From the NCBI GenBank assembly GCA_031841125.1, contig CM063108.1:57372122-57436121 (forward strand): a stretch of 64,000 nucleotides of DNA, read 5' to 3'. Shown one piece after another: positions 34,805-44,989 of the stretch. Source of the stretch: Acanthococcus lagerstroemiae. Taxonomy: Eukaryota > Arthropoda > Insecta > Hemiptera > Eriococcidae. The notes beneath the pieces are model-generated. The model saw nothing but the letters and a program-made list of their open reading frames with translations. It was not told the origin of the DNA and made no database searches. Within the stretch, counting starts at the first letter, position 1. Each line of letters opens with the position of its first letter. A program made the position numbers and the translations under genes.

Positions 34805-35438
34805 GCCCCGCACGTTAGCGTCGGTACAACACAACAGCTGAAAATTGCGCTTTTTGCTCTCGTACTGTATGGACCTTTAATGATGCACTTTAAACTCCAG
34901 AACTTGTCCCAGGCCAAGGTTATCCTCCTGTTAATTTCTTTTTCGATTTTGTTTTCTAGGCTTACCTATCGTTTGGCCCAAGTACGTTGCGTCGCGAGTG
35001 ACCTCAATTTCAAAATCTCCTAGCGACTAGTGACTATTATCCATTTTACTCGAAATTAGCTTTGGTTTTTCTACGTTAATTTCAAGCCCGCGTCTATGCC
35101 TTGCCTCACCAATTCCAAAGTCGTTTCCTCTAGCTCTTGTAAATTGTCCGATATCAGTATCACATCGTCCGCGAACCCGAGGTTGCTGAGGAAGTCTCCG
35201 TTTATATTACGTCCCTTTTTTCCCAGTTTATGGTTCTAAACACTTCCCCAAGCAAACAGTTGAATAAGATAGGGGATAGTGGATCCCTTTGCCTGACTCC
35301 CTTCTTTATATTGAAATATGGTTCGGTTATGTCTGGCTTTTAGATCTGTATACATATCTGCGATTATGTTCACATAGCTTGTCGGTACCCATTGCGTATA
35401 GTAATATTTGTGGTGGCCTGTGTCGAAAGCTTTCGTGT
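34805..35438 (-). mobile_element. RTE-like LINE, central segment (between the two insertions)
   Basis: Minus-strand motifs in order from 35433: KAFDTGHHKYYY, a GDPLSPILF-like block decayed here to a GSTIPYLIQLF-like sequence, FADDV near 35160-35172, LEINVEKTK, ATYLGQTI, KEINRRITLAWDKFWSLK, KGPYSTRAKSAIF, and VVPTLTCGA at the right-hand edge of the DNA transposon. It has frameshifts and stops. Both edges are insertion junctions. Confidence 0.88.
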
Positions 35439-35644
35439 TGTTTGAATTTAGTGTGTAAAATGGTATAGCTTATCTTTAAGTCTTATCAGTTTTGTACCTA
35501 CGTTGCGCGGTAAGGTTGTTGCATGTACCTATTGCTTTTCTCGTATCGACAGTCGTCGTTGTCGGATGTTCTGTTAGAAATAATATATTTAGTATCGACT
35601 AAAAGAGTGTAATTTTTCGGTGCATTGCGCATAAGAATCAAACA
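35439..35644 (+). repeat. 5' LTR of the BEL/Pao element
   Basis: Begins TGTTTGA and ends TCAAACA, a perfect 7-bp terminal inversion with TG...CA ends. A candidate primer-binding site starts two bases later with TGGTCCTCCGGGC; the tRNA it pairs with was not identified. The right end of the element carries no partner LTR. Confidence 0.75.
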
Positions 35645-35817
35645 TATGGTCCTCCGGGCTAGAATAGCGAATTATTGTGGAAGTCTATGGTTCTTTTTTG
35701 TTCGCTAACACAGTGTTTCGTCCTGTGGATAGTTCGTGCATCTTTTCTCTCTAATATTGAGTGCGATCGTTACGTGTCTTCTATCGAGTTCGTTTGGTCT
35801 GTACAAGTCACCTAATC

Positions 35818-37497
35818 ATGGAACCCTTACGAAAAAGGAAGAGCACATTGAAAGGCCAACTAACCCGTATTCGGCAAGCGATGGATTCGCTCACCTCTAC
35901 CGGAGTATTGGATATCGAGAGGTCCTGCAAGTTGGAGGCATTCCTTGATAACTATCGCGCATTGAAAGTGAAGTTCGACGAGACTGTAGAGCAAATGTTG
36001 ATCTCGGCGGACGATACTGACGCTAATTTCGCTCAGTTGGAGAAGCAGTTGCTGGACGACAGTGACAACATCCGAGATGTCGAATGTACCTATGAGGCGA
36101 AAATTAAAATGTTCCATAGGAAGCTGATAGGCGACCAAGCCAAGCAGTCGCTTGTACCACCCACAGCCGACCTGAATACATCGTTTCGCGTACCGAACCA
36201 ATCTACTCAACCAAAGCTGGAGAAAATTCAGGTTCCTGTGTTCGACGGAGATATCTTGAAATTCCATAGCTTTAAAGGGTTATTTCAAAATTTGGTGCAC
36301 AATAACACAGAGCTGTCTAGCGTGCAGAAATTATATTACCTAAAGCAAGCTTTAGTAGGTACTGCCGGCGACATGATCAAGGACTTCGAGTTAGATGAGA
36401 CTTCGTATGCTGAAGCCTGGGCATTTGTGCTTTCGAGGTTCGATAACAAGCGGGCCGTGGTTCGGGCACTATTCCGTAAGTTTAGTAATCTAGAGACTAT
36501 TAGTTCAAGCAGTAAAGTGAGATCGTTGCTCGATCAAAGTGACATAATAATTCGCGGGTTAAAGGCGGCAGGCGAGAAAATCGACGACACCTTCTCGCGT
36601 TATATTACCTATCACGTATCTTCGCGATTGGATAGGGAAACAGCTCGTGATTGGGAAAACTCGATGACATCATTGAAGACGTATCCACTCTACAACGAAC
36701 TACAAAAGTTTCTTCAAATTCGGTCTTTCGCGACAGAAGAAAAAACAGCGGATGTGAAACCCAAACCCAGCCCACAATCAAAAAAGGTCTGCAATACGGT
36801 TGCTTCGGAACAATCAGCCAGTTGCAAGTGTTGCAAGAAGGGATCGCATGGCCTGACGCAGTGTCCTGAGTTTTTAGCCAAGACACCCTATCAGCGATTT
36901 CGCTACGCCAAAATTTCAGGTATTTGTTTAAATTGTTTCGCTTCTAAACATTCGTCATCGCAGTGTCTGCGCGGAAGCTGTAAGACATGTCAGGGGAAGC
37001 ATAATTCGTTGCTTCACTTTGAGTCGAATCCAGTTGCGCCAACATCTGAACCAAAGGTCGAAATTGTTGACCAACGATTGTTGTCCACTTCCTCCGCTGC
37101 CCTGTCAAAGGTCTGTACAGTTGCTGCCACCAGTAATAAGTTCATTATGTTACCAACGGCAGTCGTTAATTATAAAAGTGGTAAATCAGTTGGTCATCTT
37201 CGCATCTTATTCGATACAGGTTCGCAGATTAACGCCATCTCAGACGAGTTCGTTCGCCGTAAGGGTCTTAAACAGTTTGTGTCCACATTGGCAATCACTG
37301 GCATAGGCGGAAATGTAACTAGTAATTATGCTGTGTCATTAACCATCGTGTCGCGTTACTCAGATTTCTCGTTGCAGTTTAATGCAGATGTGATCCCTGC
37401 TAGTTACATCTCGTATCAAACCCCGTCAGTTGTCATTGATGACTTGAAAAGGACTTTACCGTCCTTAGAATTGGCTGACGAGGGTCTCGGGTTATAA
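35818..37497 (+). CDS. BEL/Pao Gag and start of protease region
   Basis: The first ATG (35818) is in frame; the open frame begins upstream at 35761 without an ATG. The protein starts MEPLRKRKSTLKG and has an N-terminal coiled-coil-like segment. A Gag domain of the DUF1759 type follows (VPVFDGDILKFHSFKGLF, then YYLKQALVGTAGDMI). Cysteine knuckles follow (CKCCKKGSHGLTQC near 36822-36863; a CLNC...C cluster near 36929-36966). Next is a retropepsin-like aspartic protease (DUF1758 type) with LFDTGSQINAIS at about 37207. The frame ends at TAA 37495-37497 because of a one-base shift; the protease C-terminus continues in frame 2 from 37490. Function: capsid formation and polyprotein cleavage. Confidence 0.9.
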   Translation: MEPLRKRKSTLKGQLTRIRQAMDSLTSTGVLDIERSCKLEAFLDNYRALKVKFDETVEQMLISADDTDANFAQLEKQLLDDSDNIRDVECTYEAKIKMFHRKLIGDQAKQSLVPPTADLNTSFRVPNQSTQPKLEKIQVPVFDGDILKFHSFKGLFQNLVHNNTELSSVQKLYYLKQALVGTAGDMIKDFELDETSYAEAWAFVLSRFDNKRAVVRALFRKFSNLETISSSSKVRSLLDQSDIIIRGLKAAGEKIDDTFSRYITYHVSSRLDRETARDWENSMTSLKTYPLYNELQKFLQIRSFATEEKTADVKPKPSPQSKKVCNTVASEQSASCKCCKKGSHGLTQCPEFLAKTPYQRFRYAKISGICLNCFASKHSSSQCLRGSCKTCQGKHNSLLHFESNPVAPTSEPKVEIVDQRLLSTSSAALSKVCTVAATSNKFIMLPTAVVNYKSGKSVGHLRILFDTGSQINAISDEFVRRKGLKQFVSTLAITGIGGNVTSNYAVSLTIVSRYSDFSLQFNADVIPASYISYQTPSVVIDDLKRTLPSLELADEGLGL

Positions 37498-37507
37498 TTC
37501 GATCGAC

Positions 37508-40500
37508 ATGATAATCAGCGCTGAGCATGCTGAAAAATGCCTTCGAGGCAGGAAAATCGAAATAAATAAGATTTCCCTTTGTCGCTCTGAATTTGGGTTG
37601 ATAGCAGTCGGACCTGTCACCATTGCAAACCAGTCCCTTCCATTAGCCGCAACCACCGCCTTCTGTCATACAATGAGAAGCATTAACCAGCAGCTATAGA
37701 AGTTCTGGGAGATAGAAGAAGCCGAGGTGATAAAGCCTAAGACCAGTTCAAAGGCTGAGTTTGAAGCTCACTTTCTTTCTACTTATTCACGTAATGAAGA
37801 TGGGAGATTTGTTGTGCGCTTACCCATTAAAGGAGATTTATCTGCATTTGATAAACGATCTAAGGTTCGTGCGGTAAGATCATTATTACGAGGGGAGAGA
37901 AGTTCGCAGCAACCAATGCGAGCGTTATATTCGTCATTCATGGCTGAATACCAATCACTGTCGCATATGTCTCTTGTACCAAACTTGGAGGAAGAATGTA
38001 ATCCTTGCTACTACATCCCGCATCACGCAGTTTTCAAACCAGAGAGTACAACAACTAAGTTGCGTGTGGTATTTAACGCATCGGCGAAGTTGGACTGTGG
38101 GGTTTCGCTGAATGATGTGTTAATGGTAGGAGATAATCTGCAACGTGAACTATTTGACATCTTAGTGGATTTTCGTCGTCATCAAATTGCATTTTGTGCC
38201 GACATTGCTAAAATGTACCGGCAGGTTTTGGTCGACGAACGTGATCGTGATTTGCAACGAATAGTTTGGAGGGATGGACCGCAAGAGAGTGTTCAAACCT
38301 ATCGATTGAATACTGTAACCTATGGCACAGCCTCCGCTTCGTTTTTGGCAACAAAGTGCTTGGACCTCTTGGCTGAATCTGTGGTGAAGGAAAACCCTAC
38401 CGTCGCTCACACGATTCGTTCCTGTTTTTACATGGATGATCTGCTAACTGGCGCGGATAATGTGTCTGAGGCACTCGAATTGCAATCGGCAATACATTCG
38501 GTATTATTGACTGGTCAGTTTCCACTCCGAAAATACGTGTCCAACTCATCGGAGTTGATGTCTTCCCTTCCGAAGGAATTGCTGGGCGAGTTGGTCAATC
38601 AGGACTTCGAACATCCTACCACATCAATCTTAGGACTGATTTGGAATCCAGAAACTGACGGATTTCGAGTCAAAATCCATGAGGATCTGTTACAGGTCTA
38701 TGATGGTGCGTCAACTAAACGTATTATTTTATCGATGATTTCGCGTATTTTCGATCCGCTCGGTATGTTGGCGCCCCTTGTAATTCGTGGCAAATTGTTG
38801 TTACAAGAACTGTGGCGTGAGAAAATCAATTGGGATGAACCCTTGCCACCATCAATTAATGCGTCTTTTAAGTTCTTATTGCGTGAATTGCCGTCAATGA
38901 AGGACTTTAGTGTGCGTCGAGTCTATTCGCAATCGAGTTGCAACTTTCGCGAGCTGATAGGATTTTGTGACGCGAGTCTTAATGCTTACGCTGCAGTAAT
39001 ATACGTGCGATCTATTAATTCGCGTAAGTCAACTAGTGCCGACTGTTACTTTGTGTGTGCCAAGTCCCGAGTGGCTCCGCCGAATGCGAACAATATACAT
39101 CGGCTGGAGCTGCTAGGGGCTGTTCTGCTATCGAACTTGATGACCCGCGTAAGTGCGATCGTAAACATTACAAGTTCTAACATTTACGCGTATTCTGATT
39201 CGCAAGTTGTCTTGTCGTGGATAACTAAGCCGCCTGATGATATTTTTGTATCAAACCGTGTGAGAAAAATTCGTACTTCGGTAAATCCTAACCAATGGGC
39301 TTATGTTGCGACCAGCGATAATCCTGCTGATCTACCATCCCGTGGAGTCACCGCAAAAATCCTGATTAAGTCGGCTACATGGTTGAATGGGCCTAATTTC
39401 ATAAGGGAGAACTTCAGTTTCATACCTTGGCGGGCCAGTGAAATTAAGGTCAACATTCTTGATAGTCGCAGTTGTTTCATAGCAAGTTCTTGTTCAATTA
39501 TTGACGGCATCTTAGAACGGTGCTCCGCATATAACCGAGTGGTAAGGGTGATGGCTTGGGTGAGACGACCCTTTGTAGATGAAGAAAAATTCGATTCATT
39601 ATCCGCGACTGAATTGAGTGCTGCTCGTACTACTGTATTTTGTCTGGTTCAGCGTAAGGTTTTCGCAAGGGAAATTGAACTACTTCGGACCAACAATCCA
39701 GTTCCTCGCCGAAGTCAGTTGGTTACCCTTCAACCGTTCCTAGATGCAGAAGGCGTACTTCGAGTTGGCGGCCGTATAAAAAACTCGTTGCTATCGTTCA
39801 ATAGGCAACATCCAATTATTCTACCTAGGGGTCGATTACTTCAACTCTTTGTTGAACATTTACACCTAGAATATTATCACGCTAATAGTGGTTTTATTAA
39901 GGCTTATTTAGCGAACCAATTTTGGGTAATTGGTGGGGTAAATAATGTCGTGAAGTCCGTCGTTCGTAAATGTGTTACCTGTGCGCGTTATCGAGCAAAG
40001 ACTGCTGAACAAGTGATGGGTCAGTTGCCGGCAGATCGAGTAGTTGTTTCGCGTCCGTTTTCTATTATCGGGATTGACTTTTGTGGACCCTTTGAAACTA
40101 AATGCGTACGCCACCGAAGCACTATTCGGTATAAATCATATTTATGTGTTTTCGTGTGTTTCGCCACGCGTGCGGTACATTTTGAACTAACTTCAGATCT
40201 CACTTGTGAAGCCTTTTTGAATGCGCTTAATCGTTTTGTCGGCCGTCGCGGGCTTCCTCAAAAGGTATTTTCCGATAATGCTAAAACCTTTGTTGCCGCT
40301 GCTGAAGGGTTGAGAAGTAAGGCGATCGAATGGGAATTCATACCTCCCCGTGGTCCGCATCATGGAGGCCTCTGGGAAGCTTCTGTAAACTCAGCCAAGA
40401 GCCACCTGCTGCGTCTAACCAAGGGTCATTGTCGTACTTTCGAGGAATATGCTACGTTGTTCTCGCAAATTGAAGGTGTATTGAATTCTAGACCCTTATG

Positions 40501-40867
40501 TCGGAAACCAAGTGGTATTCCTGAGGATCTGGCCCTGACGCCAGGACATTTCTTAACCGGCACCCATTTACTGGTGGTACCCCAGGAATGTGACTCCAAT
40601 GTCAAGCTTAGCGAGCGTTGGATAGCACGCGAGCAGCTCCTCACCTCGTTTTGGAGAGTCTGGATGCGCGATTACCTGAACGAGTTACAGAGGGCCACGA
40701 AATGGAATCGCGGTACCAATCATAATGTGGCAGTTGGTGACGTTGTATGTGTGAAGGATGAAACGCTGCCCAACATCGGTCAATGGCCTCTTGGGTTGAT
40801 CCAACGTGTGTATCCGGATGCGGATGGTTTGGTCCGTAAGGTGGATGTGACACGTGTAATCTATTAA
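37508..40867 (+). pseudogene. BEL/Pao Pol (RT, RNase H, integrase), interrupted
   Basis: Frame 2 runs from the protease end through a TAG at 37697-37699, then is open from 37700 for over 1000 codons. Reverse transcriptase has FKPESTTTKLRVVFNAS and the catalytic YMDD at 38429-38440. RNase H has GFCDASLNAYAAVIY (near 38960) and AYSDSQVVLSW. Integrase has an HHCC zinc region (about 39860-39990, ending CVTCARY). Its catalytic triad is Asp in GIDFCGPF (near 40072), Asp in FSDNAKTF (near 40270) and Glu in GGLWEASVNSAK. The C-terminal DUF5641 domain (LTPGHFLTGTHLL ... GQWPLGLIQRVYPDADGLVRKV) is cut at 40852. The last five codons and the TAA derive from flanking LINE DNA. The missing tail is roughly the last 15-25 residues of the family. 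Confidence 0.92.
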
Positions 40868-41280
40868 CAAGAGGTGGATATCAATTTGGTATTCTAGACA
40901 TTTTTCGATCAATAGATTTATTGTGTGTAGGTGGTCTATAGTCGAGAAACCTTGTCTGAAACCCTTTTGGTCCCTCGGTCGTTGGCCCCGAAGAATTCTT
41001 ATTCTCTATGCTGTGGCTTTTGAAAATATTTTTGCTAGAATTGGGCTCAGGCTGACTAGTCTGTAGTTATTAATTTTGTGTTTTTCTCCTTTTTTGAATA
41101 TGAGGATCGTATCTAGGTGCTTCCAATCTCGCGGGACGTTTTGTTCTTTTAGCATCAAGTTGAACAGTTCTGTGATTTCTTTGATTAGTTCGTTACCTCC
41201 GTATAATTTGTTCATTTAAGAGTTGGTCGTGACCTGTGGCTTTTTCTTTCTTCTACTACTGGGTATACTTGAGCGAAAAC
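40853..41280 (-). mobile_element. RTE-like LINE, 5' RT segment (right of BEL)
   Basis: Minus-strand motifs: YGGNELIKEITELFNLML, VPRDWK, LIFKKGEKHKINNYR, LSPILAKIF, then (with a frame break) GFRQGFSTID, and IEKCLEYQIDIHLLLIDYT at the BEL junction. This is the fingers and first palm motif of reverse transcriptase. It joins the segment at 35433 to complete the split LINE. Endonuclease is not recognisable beyond 41280. Confidence 0.88.
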
Positions 41281-41570
41281 TGTAACGTAATGCTCGAAAA
41301 TCATAACGCTCCCCCGACATGAATTCAGTGGTTGACATTTGCTTTGCCCTGCACGACTGCAGTCTGCAGCCGTGTTATTAATAGAAATTTCCATATCCTC
41401 GACACCAGTCCGTATAATTTAGCTCTTTATGGAGACAATTCAGTTCAGTGGTTGACATTTCAATGGAAATTTATTTTCCTTCCAGCCATGTTGCTCATTG
41501 ATCTTGATCTTTGTTGTGCCCTACGCGGCTACAGTCTGCAGCCGTGTTGTTAATAGAAATTTTCTAAATA
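41250..41570 (-). repeat. dispersed repeat, two partial copies
   Basis: Copies at about 41250-41400 and 41440-41570 share GTCAACCACTGAA and GGCTGCAGACTG blocks with each other and with 6690-6835. They lie at the 5' side of the split LINE. Confidence 0.6.
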
Positions 41571-42660
41571 CCTCCTGTTAAAGTGCTACTTTACCCACGC
41601 AAAACTGGGGGCAAAGTTGCGTTTTAACAGCATGTGTTTTATAGTGTGTAGTAAAGATGGCGCAGAGTCAGATAGCTTTTTTTTATTTGTGGTCGTTGGA
41701 AGTAATGTCAGGAAGAAATACCTATCCGTAGTTATGTTTAAGGTCCTTTTCCCCCTTAACATAAGAACTGATGGATGAAACTAGAATGAAATTAATGTAG
41801 AAAGCGCTCCTGACACTACATACACACATACTCACATTAACAAGTAACAACGAACAACACATGTAAGGAGGTACGGGGAACGCAGATCGACTGTCTCAAC
41901 GAAAAAAATTCGTGAATGTAATTGCGGTAGGTTCAATCTTCTTATAACTAGCTAATACCTATTTCTAAATTGTAGGATAAAATTTTTTCATTGATAGTTT
42001 TGAAATATTTTCAACCGAATCAATCTCTTATTAGAATTTACTAACACAATTATAAAACGCATTTTTGATGTATGCATGGAAAATCAATTGAGCAGTTTTA
42101 TTTATTTCTTTATATAATGCGAGGTATTTAGAAAAATAACTTACAATGCAAGAGGGTGCGTTCCCATTGACATAGTCGTGCCATTGCTCAACTCGCCTTC
42201 GGCTCGTTTCACAAACTCTGTACTCGTTGTCAAAAGCTCACTTTACCCTACTATTCCATATTAGGGTGCGAAAGCGTATAATATGTTACACTACGTGTCT
42301 CTGTAGGAGACACGTTTTAACTCCCTCGCTCACTAGTTACTTATTCAAGGTACAACAAAGGCCATGGAACTTGCAAAATTCGCGCTAGATATCTAATGGT
42401 TATCTTAATGAGAACAAGTTTACATAATCGAATACAGTTTTTAGGTCGCACTTGTTTGTCAGGATGTAGGATGTTATGTAGAGCAAGATTGCGTTTTTAT
42501 GCGGGAAATTCAATCTCCTCTACGGGACTCCTCAAAATTATTCATTATACGACTTTAAAAAATAGGAATTTCTCCTGTTATCTGCCATGTATTGGGTTAA
42601 ATGACGTACTCGTATGAAGAAAATTAAATTACTCGAACATTCAGACAAAATATTGGGGTC
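41571..42660. other. no recognisable gene; small hairpin at 42293-42315
   Basis: AT-rich. ACGTGTCTC/GAGACACGT form a short hairpin with a small loop. No coding region, RNA gene or element ends could be supported. Confidence 0.35.
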
Positions 42661-42664
42661 ATTG

Positions 42665-43145
42665 GTTTAAATATGAAGTACCATAAGACACTCCAAATTA
42701 AGGGCTAGTACTAAAAATATCAAAGAATATTCAAAACCATTAAAGCAAGATGAGGTAAGACTAAAAGAAAATCAGAAAAAAACTAGTAAGGTCAACCATT
42801 AAAAAAAAAAACTCAGAACAACTAAAACAAGACCAAATAGTAACAAAAAACAGTAAAATAAATCGACGCAATTGAGACTAAACAATACGATAACAAAGAC
42901 TAACAGAGGCCCCTCAAAAAACAAAAACAAAAAAAAAAACAAAAAAAAACAGAAAATAAAAATTACGGAACGAAAGAAACAAATAATAGAAACATTGAAA
43001 CTTATAAAATCACCTTGCCAAAAATTACCAACGGTGGCTAATAAACACCGAGAATCTATAAATAAAAAAATAAAAAAAGCCAAATCAAGACCAGAATACA
43101 CAAAACACAAATATCAAGTAAAGAGTAGACAAATCACATAACAGA
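42665..43145 (+). repeat. A-rich degenerate repeat
   Basis: Lys/Asn-codon-like A-rich DNA with recurring AAGACTAAAA and AACAAAGACC motifs. Open frames on either strand reflect composition (poly-Lys or Phe/Leu) rather than genes. Confidence 0.5.
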
Positions 43146-43149
43146 AACT

Positions 43150-44188
43150 ATTAAACCAAGATCCAGGACAGTGACAATGGGGGCGTCCCCAGACATCCAT
43201 TAGAGAGTTGGCAAATCGGCAATTTCAGGTGCTTAGTCGGCAAAATCATGCATCTTGACAGCTTTGTTTCTTTTTCTTTTCTTTTTCTTTCAACAGATGA
43301 AAAATTTTTGATTTTTTTTGCTCAACATTTGGGAAATGTTTGATTTTGCTCCCCACCCCTTAGCCTCCACTCTCATAAATTTGGTTCGCTATAGTCTTGC
43401 CGAGAATAGAAAAATGACCAAATCATGAATTCAGGATTTTCGAAATCAGAGACTTAAAAAACACTTCCGGTACTTTATACAATAGATTTTGATTTGAGGA
43501 TCCAAATCGGGGTAAACTTTTGAATTCAGATGCCGAAAAACCCCTTACTCCGATACTTGGTTCAATGTTTTCGGCCGAGTTAAATTGCCCCACCTTAATG
43601 AGTCCAAAGGAGGAGGGGGGTATTTGGGTTACACGATAACAATCGTATATGTGGTGTGAATACGAGGTCTGAAATCCAAATCGGCCACTGATCACTTGTG
43701 AGGCCCTGAATAAATCATTCGCACAGATTGAATCTTTTTTTGTGGTTTGTGGCTTTCATTTAGAACTGGTTAAATCACCCATTTTAACAAGTTCCTTTTT
43801 TCTTTCTTTATAACAACACATGCTTGTTACTGAAACTACAAAGTCGAAAATAAAAGGTGACAAAACGTAGTTAACTTTTTTTTAATGGAACAGGTCAAGT
43901 CCAGTACTTGACCTATTTTTGCTGCTAACTAGTACCTAATTGTCGACAATGTTGTTTTTCTTATCATGTTTCTATCCATTTTTGTGAATTGGCTCGATCA
44001 ATGCGAGTTCACAGTAATTTTTAAACAAGATAACAGGCAAGTAATATGATGGAAAAACATAATACAAAAAGTGGTCAAGTGCAAGTTTTTTCTTGTATTA
44101 AAATAGGTCTAGTCCAAGTTTTTTCTCCTTCATATTTCAACAGACGTGATAGTAATTAGAATTTCAGTGTTATCATCGTGTTCCGCAC
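43150..44188. other. no recognisable gene
   Basis: AT-rich sequence with scattered GGTCAAGT/ACTTGACC motifs around 43890-44120. No supported feature. Confidence 0.35.
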
Positions 44189-44281
44189 GGAAAATATTGT
44201 CTGTGTACATACTGATTTTGGAAAATATTGTCTGTATACATACTGATTTTGGAAAATATTGTCTGTGTACATACTGATTCT
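44189..44281 (+). repeat. three tandem copies of a 31-bp unit
   Basis: GGAAAATATTGTCTGTGTAC plus ACATACTGATTTT repeated at 44189, 44220 and 44251, nearly identical (one T-for-G difference in the middle copy). Confidence 0.95.
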
Positions 44282-44574
44282 GAACTTCATATAATTGCTT
44301 CAAGCATGAAAGGTTCGTTTCTAGAAAACTTTAACGAATGCGAAAAACGATTAATTAGGGATTAGCCAAATTATTTCACAATTTTATTTAGCAAAACGAA
44401 GTTCAGAAAGCAACGGACGCTTAGAAAATCAAGGATATCAAGAAAATTTGAATCTGGGTGGTTCCTTACGGTCACCTCCCTCTTCCCATGAGACTGATGT
44501 TTCCTGAAAGATGGTCCATACTTTGCATTAAATTCGCAATAAGGGTATGAAGCAAAACTAGTTACAGGGGTACT

Positions 44575-44800
44575 ATTCATTTGGCTGAGTAGATAGCGCG
44601 CTGGTCTCGGAATCCGGAGGTCCCGGGTTCGAGCCCACGTAGCAACTCGCTACATTTCGACCTAGGCCAGTTTTTCGGCCGGAAAGGAAGAGGGCTAAGA
44701 CAGCCGTAACCGCCTCCCCGACGTCTCTGAGGTAATGCTCGAAAGGGCGGATTCCAGGGCTCTGATTGGGAGCAAATTAGAAAAGAATAAAGTGGTACCA
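44575..44800 (+). mobile_element. tRNA-derived SINE (copy 2)
   Basis: Plus-strand partner of 7066-7290: an A-box-like TGGCTGAGTAG, B box GGTTCGAGCCC, then the shared body GTAGCAACTCGCTACATTT, GAGGGCTAAGAC, TCTCTGAGGTAATGCTC and GGATTCCAGGGCTC, with an A-rich end. Confidence 0.85.
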
Positions 44801-44961
44801 GTCGGCAGACGCGCTAATGATCCGACCCTCGAGCCTACAAGGGTTCCATGTGTATTATTCAATTGTCGATATCGGTTATCTTGTCATATGTAAAATAAAG
44901 CTTACACAGCAAAATTCATAACTTACCCTCATATCGGCCTCTCGACTCACTTCTTTTTTCT

Positions 44962-44986
44962 CTCTCTCTCTCTCTCTTCTTACCCC
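44962..44986 (+). repeat. (TC)n microsatellite
   Basis: About ten TC dinucleotides. Confidence 0.9.
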
Positions 44987-44989
44987 GAA

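Larger units (their letters stand above)
35439..40852 (+). mobile_element. BEL/Pao LTR retrotransposon, 3'-truncated
   Basis: The element starts with a 206-bp 5' LTR and runs through gag, protease, RT, RNase H and integrase. It ends at ...GATGTGACA inside the last coding domain. The 5-bp TSD CGTGT (35434-35438 and 40853-40857) is exact, and its removal joins the LINE frame (LLIDYT to KAFDT). No 3' LTR and no envelope gene are present. Defects: a +1 frame change at about 37485-37495 and a TAG stop at 37697-37699. Otherwise the coding sequence is well preserved, so the insertion is fairly recent. Confidence 0.9.

Noticed and set aside
35439..40852. Envelope gene in the BEL element
   Set aside because: No open frame remains after Pol; the element ends within Pol.
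40853..40867. Last codons of the BEL Pol frame as genuine protein end
   Set aside because: They lie in the TSD and flanking LINE; the true C-terminus is missing.
42872..43141. 89-codon Lys-rich ORF
   Set aside because: Arises from A-rich degenerate repeat; antisense frame equally open.
44189..44281. CRISPR-like repeat array
   Set aside because: Three directly adjacent 31-bp units without spacers in a eukaryotic context: an ordinary tandem repeat.
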